A stretch of 52,857 bases of DNA from Archaeoglobaceae archaeon. GTDB taxonomy: Archaea > Halobacteriota > Archaeoglobi > Archaeoglobales > Archaeoglobaceae. The notes below the pieces were generated by a model, which ran no database searches, was not told the DNA's origin, and saw only the letters and a list, made by a program, of their open reading frames with translations. The stretch is taken from positions 1 through 52,857 of the forward strand of contig JALSLC010000018.1 in NCBI GenBank assembly GCA_026988525.1, given 5' to 3'. The position numbers were made by a program, and so were the translations under genes. How positions within the stretch are numbered: position 1 is the stretch's first letter; the number at the start of each line of letters is the position of its first letter. This document shows positions 1 to 7,538 of this stretch, piece after piece.

Positions 1-79
1 TATTGATAACTTTTACCATTCCCAATATATAAAAATTTCCAACACATTATGAATTTATTTATATACTTTTTTTTTTCAA

Positions 80-89
80 CTATAAAAGT
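80..89 (+). promoter_or_regulatory. possible TATA box for the Yip1-like gene
   Basis: The stretch ctataaaagt resembles an archaeal TATA element and lies about 55-60 bases before the chosen ATG at 145, which would give a leader of about 30 bases. A second AT-rich candidate (atatataaaa) lies at 25-35. This is inferred from position and sequence only; AT-rich background makes false hits likely. Confidence 0.3.
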
Positions 90-144
90 TAATTTTCAAC
101 AAGTAAAGATAAAGGTTAAGTATTGTGATTTGGCAAGACAAGGT

Positions 145-792
145 ATGAAGCTGATAACTGATCCAAACGGATTTTTCGAAGAGTTAAAGGAGAAAGAAGT
201 CAGAATAAGAAAACCACTGGTAATAGTGTTGGCATTGGCAGTATTGATTTCAGCATACCAGTATTTTCTCGTAACCAAGATATCTCAAGCTTTCCCTCCC
301 GAATTGGCTAAGTTTTTCGCAGTAGGAGCCTACATCGGCATAATTGGTAGTTTTATCGGGATGTTTGCAGTGTGGCTGATATTAGCGGTGATAATGCACG
401 GATTGTCAGCATTTTTCGGTGGTAAAGGTAGCTTTAGAAGAACGTTTGAATTCGTAGGTTACAGAGTTCTTCCCTCCCTTGTTGGATCAGCTATAACAGT
501 TCCTATGTCTTGGTATTACATTTCTCAAGCTGAAGTTCCTAAGATAAGTCTTGCTCAACTACAGCAGAATCCTAATGTAATGAAAACAGTAATGTTTTCC
601 CTCATCCCTAAGGATCTCGTCTACTCAAACATAATCATCAATCTCGCTATAACAGCTTGGTCCCTTACAATCTGGACATTCGCAATCAAACACGCTCGTA
701 ATATCGAACTCAGAAAAGCTTTCATAACAGCTTTAATACCAACGATAATCTTCGGTGCATATCAAATTTGGTCGATTTTAAAGCTGTTGTAG
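145..792 (+). CDS. Yip1-family multi-pass membrane protein
   Basis: The 215-residue product has about five hydrophobic segments after a short cytoplasmic start (MKLITDPNGFFEELKEKE), the usual beginning of archaeal and bacterial Yip1-domain proteins. Family members are integral membrane proteins of unknown biochemical function in prokaryotes. The open frame runs back to 49, but the upstream part is low-complexity and does not look like protein; ATG at 145 gives the typical family N-terminus. A TTG at 130 is an alternative start. The following genes lie on the other strand, so the gene appears to be monocistronic. Family assignment is by sequence pattern, not by search. Confidence 0.7.
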   Translation: MKLITDPNGFFEELKEKEVRIRKPLVIVLALAVLISAYQYFLVTKISQAFPPELAKFFAVGAYIGIIGSFIGMFAVWLILAVIMHGLSAFFGGKGSFRRTFEFVGYRVLPSLVGSAITVPMSWYYISQAEVPKISLAQLQQNPNVMKTVMFSLIPKDLVYSNIIINLAITAWSLTIWTFAIKHARNIELRKAFITALIPTIIFGAYQIWSILKLL

Positions 793-809
793 GATTCCAA
801 TTTTTGAAA

Positions 810-1275
810 TTAGACTATCTCATCTAAATCAGAGATTGGAGAGTAAAAACCTTTTGCGATAATCTCCTTCAAGATCTTATTTCCTTCCTCCTTGGAGATT
901 ATATTTCTTTCAATACAGCGAACTAAAAACACCGATGGTTCCAGACACGGGAACTCCTAAAATATTTGCATCTTTTCTTGCATCTGAGTCATCTGTTAGA
1001 AATTTCATGTTGCGGTTCTTTGCGATGGCTAAGCAAGATGCTTCCCCCTTTCCCAACTTCGCCCTTAATGACTTGTAAAGCTCAATCTCTTCTTCTTCCA
1101 GCTTTAACACTTCAAAATCAAGAGATACGTTAGGTAAAACTTCTCTCTTAATACCAAGCTTAAACTCCTCCAAAACCTGCTCCGTCACGTATAATTTCTC
1201 GAAGGCTCTCTTAAGCAGATCCAGCCTATTCACCTTTGCAAAGTTTGAAAGAACTGTGTTATCGACTAAAACCAT
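810..1275 (-). pseudogene. PIN-domain toxin (DUF3368-like), frameshifted near the C-terminus
   Basis: The open frame 1275-910 encodes a PIN domain beginning MVLVDNTVLSNFAKVNRLDL, with the N-terminal catalytic Asp, the GKGEASCLAIA Glu motif and the FLTDDSDAR Asp motif, ending abruptly in GVFSSLY. Continuing 910-810 in the neighbouring frame gives ERNIISKEEGNKILKEIIAK, then GFYSPISDLDEIV and a stop, which is exactly the tail expected of this family. Removing one T from the five-T run near 922-927 restores a single frame of about 154 residues, the normal length. PIN toxins of VapC type are Mg-dependent RNases. The gene overlaps the antitoxin upstream by 10 bases. All PIN acidic residues precede the shift, so the truncated product could retain the active site; a sequencing error is equally possible. 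Confidence 0.75.
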
Positions 1276-1547
1276 TTGATCGCCTCTACTTCAGCTATTA
1301 TGTCATCCTTACTCAAAGTTCTTATCGGAATACCTCTTTTCTTAAGAATATCAATTAATTCGTCTTGCGTAATTTCAAGCAATTCCGAGGCTTTAGACAA
1401 ACTAATCAATCCTTCTACGTACGCAGAAATGACGATCTCCTCGAACAATTCCTTATCCTTCTTGAGGCTCTTAAGCAAGTCCTCCAACCTCTTGGGATTT
1501 GCTTTAACTACATTCTCTATTCCTTTTACAATCCAAACAGCCTCCAT
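1266..1547 (-). CDS. UPF0175-family antitoxin-like protein
   Basis: This 93-residue protein has a helical N-terminal segment, a helix-turn-helix-like middle (AYVEGLISLSKASELLEITQ) and the terminal KRGIPIRTLSKDDIIAEVEA motif typical of UPF0175 proteins, which pair with DUF3368 PIN toxins. It lies directly upstream of the PIN gene and overlaps it by 10 bases, the standard antitoxin-first arrangement. An in-frame TTG at 1571 would add eight residues, but ATG at 1547 has the sequence ggagagagg about seven bases upstream, so the shorter start is preferred. Its expected job is to bind and neutralise the PIN protein and probably to autoregulate the pair; that is known for the family type, not shown here. 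Confidence 0.75.
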   Translation of the reverse strand: MEAVWIVKGIENVVKANPKRLEDLLKSLKKDKELFEEIVISAYVEGLISLSKASELLEITQDELIDILKKRGIPIRTLSKDDIIAEVEAIKWF

Positions 1548-1567
1548 TTCAATCCTCTCTCCTTTTT

Positions 1568-1612
1568 TCAAGTTTCATTCAAGATAGTTATCGCTTCAAT
1601 TACTTTTTCCAT
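1568..1612 (-). other. possible 14-codon mini-ORF upstream of the antitoxin
   Basis: On the minus strand an ATG at 1612 opens a 14-residue frame (MEKVIEAITILNET) that ends at 1568, 20 bases before the preferred antitoxin start. A ggggtgat sequence lies about nine bases upstream of the ATG. It could be a leader peptide, a remnant of a longer gene or chance. Confidence 0.25.
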
Positions 1613-1634
1613 ATTCTTAAATCACCCCAAATCT

Positions 1635-1811
1635 TCAAATACCTTTTGCCAACATCGTTTTAGCTATCTTAAGCGTTACGTTCGCCTCTATCCATGCTGC
1701 TATTACGATTAAGATGATTGAAATTAAAGCGAGAGTTAGATATTCTCTAATATCTTCTTTTGTGAAAATTTGTTCTTTAAGACTTGCTTTCCAGCTAAGC
1801 GTTTGAATCAC
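1635..1811 (-). pseudogene. SpoIIM (DUF95)-like C-terminal fragment or small membrane protein
   Basis: A 58-codon frame opening at GTG 1811 encodes a short basic start followed by one transmembrane helix (LALISIILIVIAAWIEANVT) and a basic tail. The AA-x-IE-x-x-VT-x-x-x-x-K pattern matches the C-terminus of the intact SpoIIM-family protein at 29563-30123 (AAAIETFVTPLIVK). No upstream frame supplies the other helices of a SpoIIM domain. It is therefore either a decayed paralogue or a stand-alone small membrane protein; a TATA-like ttttaaaa about 23 bases before the GTG would suit a leaderless start. The rest of the 1548-1918 gap is AT-rich and shows nothing else apart from the mini-ORF. Confidence 0.4.
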
Positions 1812-1918
1812 AATAATGTAGCTAAAAATTTTAAAAAATTTTGGTATTTAACAAAAAATTATTTAAACATCAGTATAATCTAACAACATAATTGGTAAAT
1901 CATTTATAAAACAAATAT

Positions 1919-2188
1919 TTAATTATGCTCTTTCAGCTCCAATAATACAATCATAAGTGTTGATACTAAGAATAAAATAAACCAATAGAAAAATTTTTTG
2001 TTAAATATCATTTTGTTTACTAACAAACTACTGATAAAGCTAAATATCAAAGCTGTTAGTAATATCAGTTCCATTCTGGATGATATTCTTCTATTTAATT
2101 CTACTACATTTATGATTAGAACAAAGGCAATAGCTGTAACTGTAATACAAAAAAAGTAATTGAGTATATTTATACCAGCTTTTAACAT
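1919..2188 (-). CDS. small three-helix membrane protein, unknown
   Basis: The 89-residue product is not recognised. It contains three hydrophobic segments at about residues 8-28, 40-60 and 65-85 with short polar turns containing Arg and Lys, and ends in ELKEHN. It starts 15 bases after the porB stop on the same strand and could be cotranscribed with the por genes, but no clear ribosome binding site precedes the ATG. Low-complexity AT-rich sequence can produce hydrophobic frames by chance, so the call is moderate. Confidence 0.45.
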   Translation of the reverse strand: MLKAGINILNYFFCITVTAIAFVLIINVVELNRRISSRMELILLTALIFSFISSLLVNKMIFNKKFFYWFILFLVSTLMIVLLELKEHN

Positions 2189-2203
2189 AATTAAAAAGGT
2201 ACT

Positions 2204-3076
2204 TCAGGCATCAAGTCCGTACTTCTTTGCATTTTCATCTGCTATTTTTTGTAATTCAGCAATTACTTCTTTACCCTTAGGATGTTTGAATAAATGTCTA
2301 AACCTTCTCTGTAGTTTTAAGTATTCTTCTACCGGTTTTCTATCTTTGATTTTTTTCACTCTAACGAGTTGACCGTTTTCGTACTCTACTAATGGGTATA
2401 GTGCAGTTTCTACTGCAAGTTTTGCAACAGGTATTGCTTGCTTTCCATCAACACCCCAACCAGTAACACAAACAGAATGAATTTGCAAGTATTTTGGACC
2501 TTCGAACTCTAAAGCCCTCTTAGCTTTTCTTGTTATATCTCTTGGATAAGCTACACTTGCTGTTGCAACGTAAACCGCTTTATGGGCTAAGGCTATTGAA
2601 ACCATATCTTTTTTTGGTTTTATCTTTCCCGGCAAAACTTTTCCTGACGGTGTTGTTGTTGTGTTTGAGCCGGGTGGAGTTAAACCACTCTGCTGATTAC
2701 CTGTATTTTGGTAAGCTTCGTTATCTAAGCAAACGTACAGTATATCGTGCCCTCTATCGAACATACCTGAAAGACATCCTATACCAATATCTGCTGTGGC
2801 TCCATCTCCAGCAAATACAACTACGGGCCCCTCATCTTTTCTTCCAAGTGCTTTTAAAGCGGCCTCAATTCCAGCTGCTACTGCTGCCGAATTTTCAAAT
2901 ACGGAGTGTATGTATGGCACACCCCAAGCACTTTTACCATACTGTGAGCTTATTATCTCCAAACATCCGGTAGCATTTGCAACAAAACAGGGACCAGTGC
3001 CTTCAAGAACACTTTTAACTGCTATTGGTAAACCGCATCCGGGACAAGCTCCATGACCAGAACCAAATAATTTCAT
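2204..3076 (-). CDS. porB: pyruvate:ferredoxin oxidoreductase, beta subunit
   Basis: The beta subunit binds thiamine diphosphate and the [4Fe-4S] cluster nearest the active site in pyruvate synthase. The 290-residue sequence shows the N-terminal GHGACPGCG cysteine pair and the ThDP/Mg site FAGDGATADIGIG followed by YVCLDNEAYQNTGNQ, all standard for archaeal PorB. The length is normal. Its ATG overlaps the porA stop by four bases, so the two are translationally coupled, and it is the last gene of porGDAB. The 2-oxoacid specificity is inferred from the overall resemblance to pyruvate enzymes; a related 2-oxoacid oxidoreductase cannot be excluded. Confidence 0.92.
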   Translation of the reverse strand: MKLFGSGHGACPGCGLPIAVKSVLEGTGPCFVANATGCLEIISSQYGKSAWGVPYIHSVFENSAAVAAGIEAALKALGRKDEGPVVVFAGDGATADIGIGCLSGMFDRGHDILYVCLDNEAYQNTGNQQSGLTPPGSNTTTTPSGKVLPGKIKPKKDMVSIALAHKAVYVATASVAYPRDITRKAKRALEFEGPKYLQIHSVCVTGWGVDGKQAIPVAKLAVETALYPLVEYENGQLVRVKKIKDRKPVEEYLKLQRRFRHLFKHPKGKEVIAELQKIADENAKKYGLDA

Positions 3077-4248
3077 ACTATCACCTCTTCATAGTCTTTA
3101 AGCCCCTTAAAGTACGTTCCGGGTTTTGCTTTGTTCTCTATAACCTCTTCTATCGTACTTTTTACGAGTTTATGGGGGACATCTCTTCCACCAAGCCCCA
3201 CTACTGGAGAATACACATCTATGGCTTTTTTGTGTATTGCAGATTTAACATCAAGTGTGACAGGAGCATCGCTACCCATGGATAAGCTTCTTTCGAAAAC
3301 TATAATTTTTTGACAGTTATCAACGGCTTTTGCAATTTCTTCTGCAGGAAACGGCCTAAAAGTTCTTATTTTTATAAATCCTACTTTCTTTCCTTCTCCT
3401 CTTAGTTCTTTAACAACCTCCCTTACAAGACCGACTAAGCTCCCCATAGCCATAACGCAAACGTCTGCATCTTCACAGTTCTCAGCGACTATATGTCCCC
3501 CCCAGTTTCTTCCACTTACTTCAGCCCACTCTTTGTAAACGTCCTCTATAATTTTTTTAGACCTCTCCATTGCATTGTAAACTGCAGCTCTAAACTCCAT
3601 ATAGCTTGCAGGAGTGGCGTAACTGCCAAAAGTGTATGGATCTTTTGTAGTCATTTTTACTGGTGGGTCGTATGGTGGTAAGAACTCATCGACCATCTCT
3701 TGATTAAGCAAGTCAACTGGTTCGTACGCATGAGTTAGCTTGTATCCATCCATACATACCATCATTGGTAGCATAACTTTGTGATTTTCTGCAATTTTAA
3801 ATGCCTGAGGCATCATATCATGTACTTCCTGATTGTTTTCCACGTACATCTGTATAATTCCGGCATCTCTCATAGCCATACTATCCTGATGGTCATTCCA
3901 AATGCTTAAAGGGGCGCTTAAAGACCTATTTGCTATAGTCAGAACTATAGGCAATCTCATTCCGGCAGCATTCCAAAGCACTTCACTCATTAGAATCAAT
4001 CCCTGAGAGCAAGTAGCAGTGTAAGTTCTAGCTCCAGTGGCAGAAGCACCAACAAGAATTGATGCAGCACCAAATTCAGATTCGGCAGTTATGTATTCGC
4101 AATTTCCAAGCTCCCCGTTAGCGTACATTTGAGCTATATTCTCAACTATTTCTGATTGAGGAGTTATTGGATATGCACATATTACATCTGGTCTGCACAA
4201 CTTTACACTGTATGCAACAGCGTAAAAACCTCTAACAACTTTCATCAT
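3073..4248 (-). CDS. porA: pyruvate:ferredoxin oxidoreductase, alpha subunit
   Basis: This 391-residue protein carries the pyrimidine-binding half of the thiamine enzyme. Visible hallmarks are the N-terminal CAYPITPQSEIVENIA segment, the ESEFGAASILVGASATGART stretch that holds the catalytic Glu region, and the C-terminal transketolase-like domain with IKIRTFRPFP. It follows porD with a five-base gap and precedes porB with a four-base overlap. In anaerobic archaea the complex interconverts pyruvate plus CoA with acetyl-CoA plus CO2 using ferredoxin, and feeds acetyl-CoA carbon into biosynthesis when run in reverse. Confidence 0.93.
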   Translation of the reverse strand: MMKVVRGFYAVAYSVKLCRPDVICAYPITPQSEIVENIAQMYANGELGNCEYITAESEFGAASILVGASATGARTYTATCSQGLILMSEVLWNAAGMRLPIVLTIANRSLSAPLSIWNDHQDSMAMRDAGIIQMYVENNQEVHDMMPQAFKIAENHKVMLPMMVCMDGYKLTHAYEPVDLLNQEMVDEFLPPYDPPVKMTTKDPYTFGSYATPASYMEFRAAVYNAMERSKKIIEDVYKEWAEVSGRNWGGHIVAENCEDADVCVMAMGSLVGLVREVVKELRGEGKKVGFIKIRTFRPFPAEEIAKAVDNCQKIIVFERSLSMGSDAPVTLDVKSAIHKKAIDVYSPVVGLGGRDVPHKLVKSTIEEVIENKAKPGTYFKGLKDYEEVIV

Positions 4249-4253
4249 TAAAA

Positions 4254-4550
4254 TTACCCCCTATACAACTCTTTGATTTCCATTTTAATTGCTTCGTGTT
4301 TACAAACTACGCTGCAAGTTCCACAACCCTTACAGTAATCGTAGTTAACTTTTGCAACCTTTCTGACTTTCCCTTTCTCATCTTTTCCAACCTCTACTAA
4401 TTCTATACAGAGATCGGGGCAATAAACTACACAGTCTCCACAACCCTTGCAGTTCTCTTCAATAATCACAGGATACTCTGTACCCCAATCCCCCGTCTTT
4501 ATTTTTAATGATTCGAGAGGTCTTGAAACGGCACCAAGCGTAATTTTCAT
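4254..4550 (-). CDS. porD: pyruvate:ferredoxin oxidoreductase, delta subunit (2[4Fe-4S] ferredoxin)
   Basis: The 98-residue protein has two classical cluster motifs, CKGCGDCVVYCP and CKGCGTCSVVCKHEA, which carry electrons between the thiamine centre and external ferredoxin. The N-terminal extension is typical of PorD rather than of free ferredoxins. Its start overlaps the porG stop by four bases, and it sits inside the porGDAB operon, which fixes its role. Confidence 0.92.
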   Translation of the reverse strand: MKITLGAVSRPLESLKIKTGDWGTEYPVIIEENCKGCGDCVVYCPDLCIELVEVGKDEKGKVRKVAKVNYDYCKGCGTCSVVCKHEAIKMEIKELYRG

Positions 4551-5188
4551 ACTTTCACCTCAAAAGGCATTTTTAAACCCAACTTTTTAACTTCATCTCT
4601 CCTTTTTTCCAATGTTTTATACGCATTTTCAACTAAATCTGCATTCTTTTTTGCAATTTCCTCTCCTTTCTTTGAAAACCATTCCATTATAGTTTCTTTT
4701 AGAGTATCCAGTTTTACTATCCCCGTTATACCTGCAAAAGCGCCGACCATAACAGTATTTGTTATGGGCCTTCCTAAGTATTCCATAGCGAGCTTTGTTG
4801 CATTTATAGCAAAAACTTTGACACCAAGCTTGTCTTCTAACTCTTTCTCTCTTGGATAGTTAGCTACAACGAAACCTCCATCTTTTAAGCCTGAAACAAC
4901 GTTTACAGATTCCATTACTGTTGGATCCAAAATTACAACATAATCTGGCTCATATATTTCATCTCTTAAGACTACAGGTTTATCTGATATTCTTAGAAAT
5001 GATGCTACAGGTGTACCTCTTTTTTCTGCTCCAAAAGTTGGAAAAGAGAGTGTATAAAAACCCTCTTTAAAAGCTGCAACAGCTAAGACGTCTGCCGAAG
5101 TAACAACTCCCTGACCGCCCCTACCATGGAATCTTACTTCCAGTAGAATAAAAACCCCTCCATTTTTCTTTGCGACAAATAACGTCAT
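4547..5188 (-). CDS. porG: pyruvate:ferredoxin oxidoreductase, gamma subunit
   Basis: This is the gamma subunit of the heterotetrameric enzyme, recognised by the EVRFHGRGGQGVVTSADVLA start and the SFPTFGAEKRGTPV motif. It is the first gene of porGDAB. The only canonical start in frame, ATG at 5188, adds about 13 residues that family members usually lack and has no good ribosome binding site. A strong gga-gggg stretch inside the frame sits seven bases before an ATT codon at 5149, giving the expected N-terminus ILLEVRFHGRGG. The true start may therefore be non-AUG; the longer frame is reported as the conservative choice. Confidence 0.9.
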   Translation of the reverse strand: MTLFVAKKNGGVFILLEVRFHGRGGQGVVTSADVLAVAAFKEGFYTLSFPTFGAEKRGTPVASFLRISDKPVVLRDEIYEPDYVVILDPTVMESVNVVSGLKDGGFVVANYPREKELEDKLGVKVFAINATKLAMEYLGRPITNTVMVGAFAGITGIVKLDTLKETIMEWFSKKGEEIAKKNADLVENAYKTLEKRRDEVKKLGLKMPFEVKV

Positions 5189-5249
5189 CTCGTTTAATAA
5201 ATTTTGTCATTGTTTATTATGTATAGTTTAAAAATAATTTAGATCTGGA

Positions 5250-5264
5250 TAAATGTTTAATAAC
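5250..5264 (+). promoter_or_regulatory. possible TATA box for leaderless tatC
   Basis: The sequence around aatgtttaataac is centred about 27 bases upstream of the tatC GTG at 5285, the spacing expected when an archaeal transcript begins at its start codon. The lack of a ribosome binding site before this GTG agrees. The shared 96-base spacer must also hold the por promoter on the other strand. Confidence 0.35.
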
Positions 5265-5284
5265 TTGAATTATGTGCGAAGTTT

Positions 5285-6067
5285 GTGGGGGAGGAATTTA
5301 CACTCACAGAATTAGCAGAGATCCTTGTAATGATAAGAAAAAAACTAATAAAAATATTTGCAATAGTTGTAATCGTTTGGTTTATCAGTTTTGCTTTTAT
5401 TGCCGATCCGCTTGTCATGAAAATAAAACATGATTTATTACCTAAGGGAGCAGAATTGATATATAGGACACCACTTGAAGGATTTATGCTAAAAATGAAA
5501 ATATCTCTTGCTTTAGGTGTAGTTGCAGCTATACCATACATAATTTATGTTTCTTACAAAACTTTAAAAGATAGAACAGACGTACTTAAAGGAATAGAAT
5601 TTACAAGAGGTCAAATTGTTAAATATGGTATAGCATCAATCATTCTTTTTATTGTTGGTATTACTTATGGATATGTTATAATGCTACCAGTTTTTATGAA
5701 ATTCTTATTCAACATGGCTAAAAGCGAAGGTGTGTTATCATACTATACAATTTCAGATTTTGTAATGTTTGTTGTGAAAATGCTGCTTGTTTTTGGTATA
5801 GTTTTCCAAATGCCCATAGTAATGATATTTCTTGTTGGAAATGGAATTGTTAAGTATTCTACAATAAAGAAATACTGGAGACACGTTGTTGTGGCAATAT
5901 TTACTATAGCTGCAATAATTACCCCGCCTGACGTTTTAACACAGATGATGGTAGCAATTCCAATGGTTTTGTTCTTCGGTATAAGCCTCGCCATAACTAA
6001 GATAGTCTATAGAAATAAGATAAAACAGGAAGTTAGTGAAATAGAAAGAGAGGGGCAAACATGTTGA
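5285..6067 (+). CDS. tatC: twin-arginine translocase subunit TatC
   Basis: TatC is the membrane receptor for folded proteins with RR signal peptides. The 260-residue sequence shows six hydrophobic segments, the cytoplasmic N-terminus ahead of helix one, and the conserved periplasmic loop with a Pro-Leu-Glu-Gly-Phe motif (RTPLEGFMLKMK) whose Glu and Phe are family hallmarks; VFQMPIVMIFLVGNGIV is the typical helix-four region. GTG at 5285 is the only plausible start. dphB begins within its last seven bases, implying cotranscription. A client is present in the window: HmeA carries an SRREFL Tat signal. Confidence 0.92.
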   Translation: MGEEFTLTELAEILVMIRKKLIKIFAIVVIVWFISFAFIADPLVMKIKHDLLPKGAELIYRTPLEGFMLKMKISLALGVVAAIPYIIYVSYKTLKDRTDVLKGIEFTRGQIVKYGIASIILFIVGITYGYVIMLPVFMKFLFNMAKSEGVLSYYTISDFVMFVVKMLLVFGIVFQMPIVMIFLVGNGIVKYSTIKKYWRHVVVAIFTIAAIITPPDVLTQMMVAIPMVLFFGISLAITKIVYRNKIKQEVSEIEREGQTC

Positions 6068-6813
6068 TTATAGCCGGAATGGGTGTACACGATGTTAAAG
6101 ATATGTCGATTAAAGCCTTTGAGTCTGCAAAGACAGCTGATAGAGTTTATGTTGAATTTTATACCTCTATACCAAATTCTAAGCTTGAAGATATAGAAAA
6201 AACCTTAGGTAGAAGAGTTTATTTACTTAATAGAAGTGATTTGGAGGAAAATTCTGAGAAAATTATTAAAGAAGCAAAAATTAAGGATATAGTAATTTTG
6301 GTTCCCGGAGATCCAATGGTTGCAACAACACACTCAACTCTAAAACTTGAAGCCAAAAAGCTGGGAGTAGATGTTAGAGTAATTCATTCATCCAGCATAT
6401 CTTCTGCAGTCTGTGTAACTGGGCTTCAATTTTATAGATTTGGTAAAACGGCTACTGTAAGTTACCCTTATTCTGGAATTATTTCAAAATATCCAGTTGA
6501 TGTAGTTAAACAAAATTGGAAAATAAATGCTCATACACTACTTTTACTTGATTTACATCCAAAACCAATGAGAATTCCGGAAGCGATTGATTATCTCTTC
6601 AAAGCTGGAATGGAGGACTGGTATGCGGTAGCTCTTGGGGATGTTGGTGGAAGCAATTATATGAAGTGTGATATGTTGAGTAAGTTAAGGGATTTTAATC
6701 CACCGGGATTGCACTCTTTAATAGTGCTCGCGAGAACGCTTCATATTGTTGAATATGAATGCTTGATAGAGTTTGCATCAGCCCCCAAAGAAATAAAGGA
6801 AATAGTTGTTTAA
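6061..6813 (+). CDS. dphB: diphthine synthase
   Basis: DphB is the SAM-dependent methyltransferase that builds diphthamide on elongation factor 2. The 250-residue product has the tetrapyrrole-methylase-like start (IIAGMGVHDVKDMSIKAFES), the VPGDPMVATTHSTL motif and the SYPYSG stretch, all typical of archaeal DphB. Its start overlaps tatC by seven bases; its stop overlaps the stop of the convergent unknown gene at 6810 by four bases. Confidence 0.93.
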   Translation: MLIIAGMGVHDVKDMSIKAFESAKTADRVYVEFYTSIPNSKLEDIEKTLGRRVYLLNRSDLEENSEKIIKEAKIKDIVILVPGDPMVATTHSTLKLEAKKLGVDVRVIHSSSISSAVCVTGLQFYRFGKTATVSYPYSGIISKYPVDVVKQNWKINAHTLLLLDLHPKPMRIPEAIDYLFKAGMEDWYAVALGDVGGSNYMKCDMLSKLRDFNPPGLHSLIVLARTLHIVEYECLIEFASAPKEIKEIVV

Positions 6814-7529
6814 TCAATTTCTTTAATGTTTACCCTCCATAACGAGGAAACTTTAACAGCGAGTTCAGGATTTTTAAACTTCTCTATCAGCTCTTTTTCA
6901 GGAGGGTATCCAATAAATGGATTTACGTACTCTCTATCTATATCTACTACCCACACAAGCATTTTACTTCTAATTTTTTCTGAATACAACTTGAAAAACC
7001 TTATAAATGGCAGAGGCGTTTTTTCGGTTAGTAAAGCAACTACATATAAAAATTTTTTATTATATTTTAAATGATATTCTAAATCTTCCTCTAATTCTTC
7101 GACTTCGGATATGAAAATTTTGTATTTGTATTTTTCTCTTTCAAAAATTAAGTAAGGCTTTTCTTCAATGGCTTCAACTCCAAAGAACTCCGAAAAAATG
7201 CGTTTTGATATATAATATGCGTCTAACAACCTTTTTGCCTTTATAGCATTTAATACAGCTTTTTTATCTATCTTGAATCCATGTACTGCGTAGTATGTAA
7301 TTCCATCTTTTTCTCTTTTATCTGGAAAAAAACAGGATAGTGTTACAGGTTCATCAAAAATAGCTTTTTTTACAGCAATTTTGAAGTCTTCAATTGATTT
7401 TAATCCTCCTTTCCGGATAAAAAATCTTTCTATTAGTCTATCAACTTCTTCCTCACTTGTAGAGTATCTACCATTTAGTTTTTTACATATCCATTTAACG
7501 CATTCAACAACAGTATCTAACTCAAACAT
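6810..7529 (-). CDS. unknown protein, last gene of the condensin operon
   Basis: The family of this 239-residue protein is not recognised. The first half is helical and basic (VVECVKWICKKLNGRYSTSE); the middle has alternating strands and a charged helix (FISEVEELEEDLEYHLKYNK) followed by hydrophobic strands FLYVVALL and MLVWVVDID, and the end contains FIGYPPEKELIEKF. The strand-helix-strand pattern could be a degenerate nuclease-like fold, but no complete catalytic motif is seen. It begins nine bases after scpB on the same strand, so it is probably cotranscribed with smc-scpA-scpB and may work with condensin. That functional link is inference from position alone. Confidence 0.8.
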   Translation of the reverse strand: MFELDTVVECVKWICKKLNGRYSTSEEEVDRLIERFFIRKGGLKSIEDFKIAVKKAIFDEPVTLSCFFPDKREKDGITYYAVHGFKIDKKAVLNAIKAKRLLDAYYISKRIFSEFFGVEAIEEKPYLIFEREKYKYKIFISEVEELEEDLEYHLKYNKKFLYVVALLTEKTPLPFIRFFKLYSEKIRSKMLVWVVDIDREYVNPFIGYPPEKELIEKFKNPELAVKVSSLWRVNIKEID

Positions 7530-7538
7530 CAGATGTTA

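Noticed and set aside
1276-1712. Plus-strand open frames opposite the antitoxin
   Set aside because: The minus strand encodes a clear UPF0175 protein with a ribosome site; the plus frames are its shadow.
2530-3056. Plus-strand open frames opposite porB
   Set aside because: porB is unmistakable; the antisense frames carry no domain pattern.
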